Of a DNA stretch of 64,000 bases, positions 56,315-63,665 are shown one piece after another (within the stretch, counting starts at the first letter, position 1; each line of letters opens with the position of its first letter). Below the pieces are notes generated by a model. It saw only the letters and a program-made list of their open reading frames with translations. It ran no database searches and was not told where the DNA came from. Location of the stretch: NCBI GenBank assembly GCA_965117015.1, contig OZ220747.1, positions 1,488,001-1,552,000 on the forward strand, read 5' to 3'. The translations under genes and the position numbers were made by a program. This DNA comes from Aldehydirespirator sp965117015. GTDB taxonomy: Bacteria > Actinomycetota > Acidimicrobiia > Acidimicrobiales > Aldehydirespiratoraceae.

Positions 56315-57139
56315 CTACAGCGTGGGCAGGAGTTCGTCGGAGAGGGCGCTGAAGCGTTCGGACGCGGCGGCTGCGGTCTCGATGACCTCGGTGTGCGACA
56401 GGGGCTGGTCGGAGATGCCGGCGGCCAGGTTGGTGCACAGCGAGATGCCCAGCACCTGAGCGCCCATGTGGCGGGCGGCGGTGGCCTCGGGGACCGTCGA
56501 CATGCCGACCATGGATCCGCCCAGCGCCTGGGCGAGGCGGATCTCGGCCGGGGTCTCGAACATCGGGCCGTGGAACCAGAAGTACACGCCTTCCCGGAGC
56601 GTCTGCCCCAGCCGGGCCGCGGCCGCGTGGGCCTTGGCCTGCAGCTCGGGCGTGTACACGTCGGTCATGTCGGTGAAGCGGGGCCCGAGGCGCTCGTCGT
56701 TGGGGCCGGCCAGCGCGCTGATCCCGGCCAGGTTCACGTGGTCGGTGATGACGGCCAGGTCGCCGGCGGCCATGCCCTCTCCGCAGGCGCCGGCCGCGTT
56801 GGTGAGCACCACCACCCGGCATCCGGCCGTGATCGCGGTCCGCACCGCGAACGTGATGGCCTCGGGGTCGTGGCCCTCGTAGGCGTGGGCCCGCCCCGAC
56901 AGCATCAGCACCCGGTTGCCGCCCATCTGCGCCGAGTAGGCCGTGCCAGCGTGGCCGATGGCGGTGGGGATGGGGAACCCGGGCAGGTCCCGGTACGACA
57001 CCGCCACCTTGTCGTTGATCCGGTCGGGGTAGCCGCCCAGCCCCGACCCCAGCACCACGCACACGTCATGCCGCTCGCACCCGGTCCGCTCGGCCAGCAC
57101 CCCGGCCGTCCCCCGCAGCCGCTCATACAGATCAGTCAC
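56315..57139 (-). CDS. Purine nucleoside phosphorylase family protein, probably methylthioinosine/inosine type
   Basis: A 274-residue trimeric-type phosphorylase. GSGLGG (31-36), GRAHAYEGHDP, TNAAGACG, MFETPAEIR with the purine-binding Glu, and GMSTVPEATAARHMG and SLCTNLAAG are present. The asparagine in CTNLA is the residue of 6-oxopurine-specific phosphorylases; methylthioadenosine phosphorylases have Asp. Because deaminase and MtnA genes are near, it may cleave methylthioinosine to hypoxanthine and methylthioribose-1-phosphate (inference). AGGAGG precedes the GTG at 57139. A relay ORF from the SDR gene ends within its first codons. Confidence 0.87.
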   Translation of the reverse strand: MTDLYERLRGTAGVLAERTGCERHDVCVVLGSGLGGYPDRINDKVAVSYRDLPGFPIPTAIGHAGTAYSAQMGGNRVLMLSGRAHAYEGHDPEAITFAVRTAITAGCRVVVLTNAAGACGEGMAAGDLAVITDHVNLAGISALAGPNDERLGPRFTDMTDVYTPELQAKAHAAAARLGQTLREGVYFWFHGPMFETPAEIRLAQALGGSMVGMSTVPEATAARHMGAQVLGISLCTNLAAGISDQPLSHTEVIETAAAASERFSALSDELLPTL

Positions 57140-57233
57140 GACACCCTCCTGCTCGTATGGCCGGGACTCTCGCCAGCTCATGCTGCTCTGGGAGCCGGTA
57201 CAGCATTGCAGCCTGTGGTCGGTCCGGGGTCAC
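57132..57233 (-). other. Relay ORF of 33 codons between SDR and phosphorylase genes
   Basis: The GTG at 57233 overlaps the SDR stop (GTGA); the frame ends at a TGA eight bases inside the phosphorylase gene. It carries the AGGAGG ribosome-binding site of that gene near its end. No repeat is visible in it, so it may be chance openness of GC-rich DNA. Confidence 0.35.
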
Positions 57234-58003
57234 CAGGTGGGGCGGGTTAGGACGCCGCCGTCTACTACCAGGTCGGCGCCGGTGATCCAGCGGGCCAGGT
57301 CGGAGCACAGGAACACGCAGGCGTCGCCCACGTCCTCGGGGGTGCCCATCCGGCCCAGCGGTGCGGCTGCGTGCCATCGGTCCACGCCCTCGGGCCAGTC
57401 GTCGGCCAGGCCGGGCCGGTCGATCAACCCGGGCGACACGCTGTTGACCCTGATGCCGTGGGGCCCCAGTGCGCCGGCCGCGGCCCGGGCGTGCATCAGC
57501 AGGCCGGCCTTGGCGGTGGCGTAGTGGCCGTGGAAGTCGGTGGGCTGGCGTCCCTCGATCGACGCCACGTGCACGATCGACCCGCCGGTGCCCCGGGCCC
57601 GCATGGCGGTGGCTGCGGCCGCAGTCAGGCGGTGGACGGCGTTGAGGTTGGTGTCGATCATCTCGGTCCACTGGTCGTCGGTCATGTCGGTGAAGTGGAC
57701 GACGGGCTGGATGCCGGCGTTGTTGACCAGCCCGTCGATGCGCCCATGGGCGTCCAGCGCCGCGTGCACCACCCGCTCGGCTGCGTCGGGGTCGGTCAGG
57801 TCGGCGGTCACGGAAGCCACCGGCTCGCCGCCGGCGTCCACGAGGTGGTCGACGGGTGAGGAGCGGGTGTGGGCCACCACTGTCGCCCCCGAGGCGATGA
57901 GCCGCCGGGCGATCCCGCCGCCGATGCCGCCGCCCGCGCCCGTCACGACGATCACCCGCCCGCCCAGCCGGATCATCTCGCTCGGCGCAGGTAGCCCGGT
58001 CAC
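57230..58003 (-). CDS. Short-chain dehydrogenase/reductase
   Basis: A 257-residue classical SDR. TGAGGGIG (21-28), NNAG (94-97), S148, Y161 and K165 (HYATAKAG) are all present, as is the C-terminal ITGADLVVDGGVL. It reduces or oxidises a carbonyl or alcohol with NAD(P). The GTG at 58003 overlaps the last of three chained micro-ORFs; an ATG at codon 10 is an alternative. It lies in the methylthioadenosine salvage cluster, where it might reduce a methylthio-sugar intermediate, though no such role is established. Confidence 0.88.
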   Translation of the reverse strand: MTGLPAPSEMIRLGGRVIVVTGAGGGIGGGIARRLIASGATVVAHTRSSPVDHLVDAGGEPVASVTADLTDPDAAERVVHAALDAHGRIDGLVNNAGIQPVVHFTDMTDDQWTEMIDTNLNAVHRLTAAAATAMRARGTGGSIVHVASIEGRQPTDFHGHYATAKAGLLMHARAAAGALGPHGIRVNSVSPGLIDRPGLADDWPEGVDRWHAAAPLGRMGTPEDVGDACVFLCSDLARWITGADLVVDGGVLTRPTW

Positions 58004-58255
58004 GGTGTGCTCCGGGTGATGTGGGGTCGTCCGGTTGGGACCGTTCCGTTGGGGGCAGGCAGGTCGCTCATGGCAACATCCTGGTCATGGTGGGTCTGCC
58101 GGTTCGGATCGGCTGGTCGGGGACAGGCAACTCGGTCACGGTCTGCTCCGGTGCAGGGGTGGTTCCGAGCGTTCGGGCCGTGCTGGCCGAAATTGATGAC
58201 GGGACCGCCCGCTGAGGGCCAAGATCGACATCAATTTCGGGGGCGTTGTGGTCAC
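58000..58255 (-). other. Three chained relay micro-ORFs between cupin and SDR genes
   Basis: From the cupin stop the chain runs: GTG at 58255 (39 codons), GTG at 58139 (23 codons, MTELPVPDQ and then TGRPTMTRMLP), ATG at 58071 (23 codons, MSDLPAPNG and then TGRPHITRSTP), then the SDR start MTGLPAPSEM at 58003. Every junction is a 4-base overlap. The second and third are 72 bases each, 68 apart, and copy the SDR start; their shared TGRP-x-x-TR shows common origin. This is the clearest relay in the window. Confidence 0.62.
58187..58240. repeat. Perfect 12-base inverted repeat CCGAAATTGATG/CATCAATTTCGG
   Basis: The arms at 58187-58198 and 58229-58240 enclose a 30-base loop. It lies inside the first micro-ORF of the relay chain. 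Size and shape match the other palindromic elements of the window, with a different sequence. Confidence 0.75.
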
Positions 58256-58704
58256 TCCGGCCTCCGGGTGAAGCGGGCGATATCGGCGGCGGCCTCGGGA
58301 TAGGCCTCGGTCAGTTCGTGACGGTCGCCCAACTCGAAGCCGTCGGGGTCGTAGGGGGGCGCCAGGGTGGCGCCGGTCAGTGACCAGTCGCCGGTGGTGG
58401 TGGCCGCCATCCACACTCCGGCGGGGACGGCCACCATCGGGCGCTGGCCGCTCGCCAGATCGTCGCCCAGCACCGGCCGACTGACTGCGCCGTCCGGTTC
58501 GAGCAGCAGCATTTCGACGGGCGCGCCCGCGTAGTGGTGCCACAACTCCGGCCCAGACAGCCGGTGCAGGGCCGAGAAGTCGCCCGGCCTCATCAGGTAG
58601 TAGATGGCCGACGACTGCTCGTCCCGCCAGGTGAGGGCCAGCATCCCGCCCTCCTCTTCCAAGGGCTCCAACCCCAGCAACTCGATCACCGCGTCGGCGT
58701 TCAC
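58252..58704 (-). CDS. Cupin_5 / DUF985-type protein
   Basis: A 150-residue cupin of the DUF985 group: LLGLEPLEEEGGMLALTWRDEQSSAIYYLMRPGDFSALHRLSGPELWHHYAGAPVEMLLLEPDG is the diagnostic stretch, with HRL and ELWHHY supplying metal-type histidines, followed by VPAGVWMAA and FELGDR. No enzymatic role is firmly known for the group. In the methylthioadenosine cluster a cupin could act on a methylthio-sugar, as one does in the isoprenoid-linked shunt of other bacteria, but that is speculation. It starts with GTG at 58704; two upstream copies of its start (58753, 58822) are visible. Confidence 0.82.
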   Translation of the reverse strand: MNADAVIELLGLEPLEEEGGMLALTWRDEQSSAIYYLMRPGDFSALHRLSGPELWHHYAGAPVEMLLLEPDGAVSRPVLGDDLASGQRPMVAVPAGVWMAATTTGDWSLTGATLAPPYDPDGFELGDRHELTEAYPEAAADIARFTRRPE

Positions 58705-58717
58705 GGGCGGGCTCCGG

Positions 58718-58902
58718 TCAGTCTCCGGGACGCTGCTCAGGGTCGGCGGTCACGGCGCGGTTCCGGTCAGTCTCCGGGCCCCGGGCTCGGGCCTCGGCCA
58801 CTGCTCCCGGATCGGCGTTCACGGCAGCCTCCAGGTCCGGCCGGTCGTCGGGTGGGCTCGGAGATGGCCGGTGATTGGGTGGGCTCCGAGATGGCCGATC
58901 AT
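58718..58902 (-). other. Two chained relay micro-ORFs between deaminase and cupin genes
   Basis: The ATG at 58902 overlaps the deaminase stop (ATGA) and opens 27 codons containing the repeat GHLGAHPIT/GHLRAHPTT (27-base DNA repeat). Its TGA overlaps a GTG at 58822 (GTGA) that opens 34 codons beginning MNADPGAVAEA, a copy of the cupin start MNADAVIEL. A third start, GTG 58753 (MTADPEQ), lies in the same frame. The last stop is 13 bases before the cupin GTG, and CCGGAGACTGACCGGA is repeated before both. Confidence 0.55.
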
Positions 58903-60224
58903 CGTGCCAGCCTTCTGGCACGTGTTTCGGCCTCGGCCATCGCTTCGGCCACGTCCAGGGTCAGCACCCGGCCGCCCTCCACTACCTTGCGGCCGGCCAC
59001 CCACACCGCGCTGATGGCGCCCGGGGATCCCGACCACACGATCCTCGACAGCGGGTCGTCCTCGGCTTCGATCACCGGGTGCAGCGCTGGCTCGGCCGCC
59101 GACAGCGCCATCATGTCGGCCCAACACCCGGGCGCCAGCCGCCCCAGATCGTTTCCCTGGCCGATCACCTCGGCCGCTCCTGCGGTGGTCATCCGCAGCG
59201 CCTCGGCCGGCCCGAACGTCTGGGCGTCGCCCGAACGGATCCGGGCCGTGCGGATGGCGGTGCGCATCTCCTCGAACAGGTCGAGGCGGTGATGCGACGC
59301 CGGGCCATCCGTGCCGATGGCCAGCCGCAGCCCGGCCGCCTGCATCTCGGTCACCGGGGCCACCCCGGAGGCGTGCTTGGCGTTGGAGCACGGGCAGTGC
59401 ACCACTGCGGTGTCGTTGCGGGCCAGCACCTCGATGTCGTCGGAGGTCAGCCACACGCCGTGAGCCGCGATCACGTCGCCGTCGAGCAGCCCGAGCGACT
59501 CGAGGTACTCGGGTGCGGCCAGCCCGCCGGTGCGCTCCCGCACCGCGGCGTCCTCCCATTGCTGCTCGGCCAGATGGATTTGAACCGGCATCCCGGCGCC
59601 GGCCGCCCGTTCGGCGATGGCGGTCAGGCACTCCGCCGACACCGAGTAGGCGGCATGGGCCGCCATCCCCACCTCGATCAGGTCGCTGCCGGCCCAGCGG
59701 TCCCGCAGGGCGACCATTTCGTCGAGCTGCTCGGGCCACGGCCCGGTGAGGGTGAAGTCGGGATCCTCGATCACGCCGGGGGTCACCAGGCAGCGCAGCC
59801 CGGCGTCGGTGGCGCCCTCGGCCATGGCCTGGCCGGCGAAGTACATCTCGACCGACGTGGTGATCCCGTTGGCCAGCAACTCGACCGCACCCAGCCGCAT
59901 CCCGGCTCGCACGTCGCCGGGGGTGAGCTTCGACTCCCGGGGCCACATCACCTCGTGCAGCCAGCGGTCCACCGGCAGCCCCTCGCCCGCGCCCCGCAGC
60001 AGCACCATCGGCGTGTGGCAGTGGGCGTTGATGAGGCTCGGCATGAGGATGCCGGTCCGGTGCACCGCGGCGCCGGGGCCGAGTTCGGGTGCGTCTGCAG
60101 CCGGGCCGCACCAGGCGATCCGCCCGTTGTCGCCCACATCCACGGCGCCGTCGATGATCGGTGCAGGGACGGCGCCGGCCGGCCCGTCCATGGTGACGAG
60201 CACGTCGCACAGGTACCGGTCCAT
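58899..60224 (-). CDS. mtaD: 5-methylthioadenosine/S-adenosylhomocysteine deaminase
   Basis: A 441-residue amidohydrolase of the MtaD group. NAHCHTP (H68, H70), QIHLAEQ, AAHGVWL and GTDGPASHHRLDLFEEM are the diagnostic metal and substrate motifs. It would deaminate methylthioadenosine to methylthioinosine, releasing ammonia. Together with the nearby phosphorylase and MtnA this gives a salvage route that starts with deamination. The gene begins seven bases after TAGGGT with no ribosome-binding site, so it is probably leaderless and the first of a four-gene minus-strand operon, opposite to mtnA. Confidence 0.87.
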   Translation of the reverse strand: MDRYLCDVLVTMDGPAGAVPAPIIDGAVDVGDNGRIAWCGPAADAPELGPGAAVHRTGILMPSLINAHCHTPMVLLRGAGEGLPVDRWLHEVMWPRESKLTPGDVRAGMRLGAVELLANGITTSVEMYFAGQAMAEGATDAGLRCLVTPGVIEDPDFTLTGPWPEQLDEMVALRDRWAGSDLIEVGMAAHAAYSVSAECLTAIAERAAGAGMPVQIHLAEQQWEDAAVRERTGGLAAPEYLESLGLLDGDVIAAHGVWLTSDDIEVLARNDTAVVHCPCSNAKHASGVAPVTEMQAAGLRLAIGTDGPASHHRLDLFEEMRTAIRTARIRSGDAQTFGPAEALRMTTAGAAEVIGQGNDLGRLAPGCWADMMALSAAEPALHPVIEAEDDPLSRIVWSGSPGAISAVWVAGRKVVEGGRVLTLDVAEAMAEAETRARRLAR

Positions 60225-60231
60225 CAGCCCA

Positions 60232-60237
60232 ACCCTA
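60232..60237 (-). promoter_or_regulatory. TANNNT -10 element for the leaderless deaminase gene
   Basis: TAGGGT with seven bases to the ATG at 60224 and no ribosome-binding site. Confidence 0.53.
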
Positions 60238-60290
60238 GAGAAATCGCCCGCCCCCTCCTTCCGGGTCCCTCTCCCTCCCGGTCCCCCTCC

Positions 60291-60341
60291 CGAGATTCCT
60301 GTGGAGAAGGGCCTGAGGGGTCCTCAACTACAGGGATTTCG
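60291..60341. repeat. Imperfect palindrome between divergent deaminase and mtnA genes
   Basis: CGAGATTCCTGT (60291-60302) pairs with ACAGGGATTTCG (60330-60341) with two mismatches. Placed between the two divergent promoters, it could be an operator for both. It recalls the CCGAGATTTC arm of the 53320 palindrome. Confidence 0.5.
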
Positions 60342-60360
60342 GCAGCGGGATGGCGACAAC

Positions 60361-60366
60361 TAGCCT
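60361..60366 (+). promoter_or_regulatory. TANNNT -10 element for mtnA
   Basis: TAGCCT with nine bases to the ATG at 60376. The bases between are GCCGGGGGC, which could also serve as a weak ribosome-binding site, so this leaderless call is weaker than the others. Confidence 0.4.
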
Positions 60367-60375
60367 GCCGGGGGC

Positions 60376-61395
60376 ATGGACGGCGGCAGTTTGCGGACGC
60401 TGGACTGGGCCGGAGGCCCGGATGGCGTGGTCGAGATGGTCGACCAGACCGCCCTGCCTGGCGCCTACGACATCCTGCGCATCGACAACGTGCCCGACAT
60501 GGTGGCCGCCATCCAGCGCCTGTCGGTGCGAGGCGCTCCCGCGATCGGCGTAGCTGGCGCCTTCGGGGTGGCCCTAGCGGTCAGGGCCCACGGCACCAGC
60601 GGACCAGCTTTCGAAGACGCGGTCGCCTCCCTGCGCCAGGCCCGGCCCACGGCCGTGAACCTGGCCCGGATGGTGGACCGGGCCGCGGCCCGAGCGTCCG
60701 GGGGCTTCGACGCGGTGCTGGCCGAGGCCGCCGCCATCCGCGACGAGGAGCTGGCCGCCTCGCACGCCATGGGCAACCTCGGCGCCGACCTGGTGCTCGA
60801 CCTGGTCGGCCGCCCCGATGTGAGGGCCATGACCATCTGCAACACCGGCGGCCTGGCCGCGGTGGAGCGGGGCACGGCCCTGGCCGTGATCCAGACCCTG
60901 CACGAGCGGGGCCGGCTGGCCGAGGCCCTGGCCCTGGAGACCCGCCCCTTGCTGCAAGGCGCCCGGCTCACCGCCTGGGAGCTGGACCGGATGGGCGCGC
61001 CACACCGCCTGCTGGTTGACTCGGCCGGTCCGTTCATGCTGGCCAGGGGCCAGGCCGATGTGGTGCTCACCGGCGCCGACCGGGTGGCGGCCAACGGCGA
61101 CACCGCCAACAAGATCGGCACGTTCTCGCTGGCGCTCGGCGCCCACCACGCCGGGGTGCCGTTCATAGTGGTCGCCCCCGAGTCCACCGTGGACGCCGAC
61201 ACCCCCGACGGCGCCGGCATCGCCATCGAGGACCGGGGCACCGACGAGGTGGTCTCGCTGGCCGGCGTGTCCACCGCCCCCGACGGCACCGCAGCCGCCA
61301 ACCCCGCCTTCGACGTAACCCCCGCCGACCTCATAACCGCGGTAGTCACCGACCAGCGAGTAGTCCGCCTAGACCAAAACCAAACCCCCGCCTGA
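60376..61395 (+). CDS. mtnA: S-methyl-5-thioribose-1-phosphate isomerase
   Basis: A 339-residue protein with all MtnA landmarks: RGAPAIG (52-58), CNTGG with catalytic C155, GADRVAANGDTANKIGT with catalytic D235, and NPAFDVTP near the end. It turns methylthioribose-1-phosphate into methylthioribulose-1-phosphate in methionine salvage or a related shunt. It is divergent from the deaminase gene and followed after three bases by an LLM oxidoreductase. No mtnB, mtnC, mtnD or mtnE is visible, so the fate of the product is open. Confidence 0.95.
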   Translation: MDGGSLRTLDWAGGPDGVVEMVDQTALPGAYDILRIDNVPDMVAAIQRLSVRGAPAIGVAGAFGVALAVRAHGTSGPAFEDAVASLRQARPTAVNLARMVDRAAARASGGFDAVLAEAAAIRDEELAASHAMGNLGADLVLDLVGRPDVRAMTICNTGGLAAVERGTALAVIQTLHERGRLAEALALETRPLLQGARLTAWELDRMGAPHRLLVDSAGPFMLARGQADVVLTGADRVAANGDTANKIGTFSLALGAHHAGVPFIVVAPESTVDADTPDGAGIAIEDRGTDEVVSLAGVSTAPDGTAAANPAFDVTPADLITAVVTDQRVVRLDQNQTPA

Positions 61396-61398
61396 CCC

Positions 61399-62271
61399 AT
61401 GACTGTGAAGTACGCGATTGTGGACTTGCCGACTCGGGTGGAGGCTGCGGTGGCCGATGCGGCCCGGGCCGAGGCGGCCGGACTCGACCGTTACATGGTG
61501 GCGCAGGTCGAGCGGGCCGACCCGATCGCGGTGCTGGCCGTGGTGGCCGACCGGGTGCCCCGCATCGAGCTGGCCACCAGCGTGATCGCCATCCAGTCGA
61601 CGCTGCCGGGGCTGCTGGCCCAGCAGACCCGCACCCTCAACCAGATCAGCGGCGGCCGGTTCACGCTCGGCATCGGGGTGTGCCACCAGCCCATCGTGAC
61701 CGAGGCGTTCGGGCTCGAGTGGCGCCGTCCCTACAGCCACATGGTCCAGTACCTCGACGCTCTGCTGCCGCTGCTGACCGATCAGGCGGCGGACGCCGTC
61801 GGCGACCTGGCGTCGCACCGGGGCGAGATCGAGGTGCCCGGTCCCGTTCCCCGGGTGATGCTGGCGGCCATGGGACCGAGGATGCTGGCGCTGGCCGCGG
61901 CCCGCACCGAGGGCACGATCCTGGCGTGGACCGGGCCCCGCACCATCGAAGAGCACGTGCGCCCGACCATCGGCGACGCCTCCGTCTCGGCCGCCGTGTG
62001 GGTGTGCGTGACCGACGACCCCGACGGGGCCCGGACCCGCCTAGGCGAGCTGCTGGCCGGCTACCGGACGCTGCCGTCGTACCAGGCCATGGCCGCACGG
62101 GAGCGGGTGGCCGACATGATGGATCTCCTCGTCATCGGCAACCCGGATCAGGTCCGGGCCGAGCTGGCCCGCTACGCCGCGGCGTCGGCCGACGAGATCG
62201 CCGTCATCCTCCAGGGCAACCGCGCCGAGCGAGAGGCCGGCTGGGCCATGATCGAGGAAGGCCTGGCCTGA
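61399..62271 (+). CDS. LLM-class F420-dependent oxidoreductase
   Basis: A 290-residue luciferase-like protein: LPTRVEAAVADAARAEAAGLDRYMVAQVE, TLNQISGGRFTLGIGVCHQPIVTEAFGLEWRRPYSHMVQYL and PRVMLAAMGPRMLALAAARTEGTILAWTGPRTIEEHVRP fit F420-dependent LLM enzymes. It begins three bases after mtnA, so the two are probably co-transcribed, though no link between F420 chemistry and methylthioribulose is known to me. Its 3' end, with that of the MFS gene, is duplicated. Confidence 0.87.
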   Translation: MTVKYAIVDLPTRVEAAVADAARAEAAGLDRYMVAQVERADPIAVLAVVADRVPRIELATSVIAIQSTLPGLLAQQTRTLNQISGGRFTLGIGVCHQPIVTEAFGLEWRRPYSHMVQYLDALLPLLTDQAADAVGDLASHRGEIEVPGPVPRVMLAAMGPRMLALAAARTEGTILAWTGPRTIEEHVRPTIGDASVSAAVWVCVTDDPDGARTRLGELLAGYRTLPSYQAMAARERVADMMDLLVIGNPDQVRAELARYAAASADEIAVILQGNRAEREAGWAMIEEGLA

Positions 62272-62420
62272 GCAGGGCCTCTCGCCGGCCGCCGGCGCGG
62301 CCGGACGGTCAGTCGCCGGCTCTCGGCCTGACGCCGGCCTGGCCTGAGGAGGGTCTCTCGCCGGCTGGCGGCGCGGCCGCCGGCGCGGCCGGACGGTCAG
62401 TCGCCGGCTCTCGGCCTTAC
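62262..62420. repeat. Tandem duplication of the junction between two convergent gene ends
   Basis: CCTGGCCTGAGCAGGG at 62262 (end of the LLM gene) recurs as CCTGGCCTGAGGAGGG at 62338. GTCAGTCGCCGGCTCTCGGCC at 62309 recurs at 62397, where it encodes the end of the MFS gene. The unit, about 76-88 bases, thus holds both gene ends. Expansion of GCCGGCGCGGCC accounts for the difference in length. Confidence 0.75.
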
Positions 62421-63575
62421 GTACTCCTTTAGGCCCGACCCCCTCCACAGCAGGCCGCCGAGCATCGTCAGCGCCGTCAGCGCCGGGATCACCGTCCACA
62501 CCAGGCCCCGGCCGGAGATGTCGTAGAGCCAGGCCCCCAGCACCGACGTCCCGCCGGCCAGCAGCACCTCGGTGGCGCCCATGAGCCCCTGCGACGACGC
62601 CTGGCGGTCGTTGCTCACCGTCTGCGAGTAGGCGTAGAGGCCGGCGGTGAAGCCCAGGCCCGCGCCGATGCCGATCACCATCGACACCGCCACCAGGCTC
62701 CACACCGAGTCGAACACGCCCAGCAGGACTCCCGCCGCGGTCGCCCCGAACAGCCCGCCCGCGCACAGCCGCATGCCGCCGGTGCGCTGGGCCCACGCTC
62801 CTGCCACCGGGGCCAGGGCTCCCATCGGGATCGCGAACAGTGTGAAGCTCACCCCGACCTCCCAGGTGGCCGCCCCGAGATCGACGAGGCTCACTGCCCA
62901 CACCGCCTCCCACGCCCCGATCATCACGAACTGGCTGGTGACCAGCACCAGCGTGCCGGCCACCACCCGGTCTCGCAGCAGCCGCAGCGAGCTGGTGGTG
63001 CGGGTGCCGACGGCGCCCTCGTCGGTCTCGAGCCGGCCCATCATCAGCACTGTCGCGCCGGCCACGCCGGCCAGGACATAGAAGGGCACATCCAGGTCGA
63101 AGGCGTCGGCCAGCAGGGCGGCTGCGGCCGGGGTGATCGCGAAGCCGACGATCTCGAACACGCCGAGCCGGCCGAGGTTGCGGCCGGTGTGGGCCGGGTC
63201 GGCCAGGATGACGGTCCGGCGGATGGCGGGCTGAGCCGCCCCGATGGCGATGCCGAGCATCGCCCGTGACCCGAGCATCGTCAGGAAGCCGGTGCTGGCC
63301 GCGAACCCGACCATGCTGGCCCCTGCGGCCACCAGCCCGATCCGGACCATCAGCGGCGCGTGTCCCCGGTCGGCCACCCGGGCCAGAGTGAGCTGGGTGA
63401 CGAAGGCGGCGAGGAAGCCGGCGCCCACGATCAGCCCGAGCTGGGTCTCGCTCAGCCCGAACTCGTCGCGCAGATCGCCCAGCAGGGTGACGACCGACGC
63501 CAGCGAGCCCATGCAGAGCCCCTGGGCGACGTAGTAGGAGAGCAGCCTGGGCGTGCGTGCGCTGTCGATCAGCAT
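62397..63575 (-). CDS. MFS transporter
   Basis: A 392-residue protein with 12 hydrophobic segments: LLSYYVAQGLCMGSLASVVTLLGDL at the start, the loop motif VADRGHAPLMVR and GLYAYSQTVSNDRQASSQGLMGA late. I prefer the ATG at 63575, with GAGGGAG upstream; an ATG at 63611 would add 12 residues and has no ribosome-binding site, though a TAGACG box seven bases before it suggests a leaderless alternative. It differs from the 4700/20053 pair. Substrate unknown. Confidence 0.83.
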   Translation of the reverse strand: MLIDSARTPRLLSYYVAQGLCMGSLASVVTLLGDLRDEFGLSETQLGLIVGAGFLAAFVTQLTLARVADRGHAPLMVRIGLVAAGASMVGFAASTGFLTMLGSRAMLGIAIGAAQPAIRRTVILADPAHTGRNLGRLGVFEIVGFAITPAAAALLADAFDLDVPFYVLAGVAGATVLMMGRLETDEGAVGTRTTSSLRLLRDRVVAGTLVLVTSQFVMIGAWEAVWAVSLVDLGAATWEVGVSFTLFAIPMGALAPVAGAWAQRTGGMRLCAGGLFGATAAGVLLGVFDSVWSLVAVSMVIGIGAGLGFTAGLYAYSQTVSNDRQASSQGLMGATEVLLAGGTSVLGAWLYDISGRGLVWTVIPALTALTMLGGLLWRGSGLKEYVRPRAGD

Positions 63576-63665
63576 GCCCGTGCTCCCTCGGTTGGTCCGT
63601 GCGGCGGCCATACGCCCACGTCTAAGTCTGCTCAGTCTGCCGCCGTGCCGGGGATCCGGGTTCGG

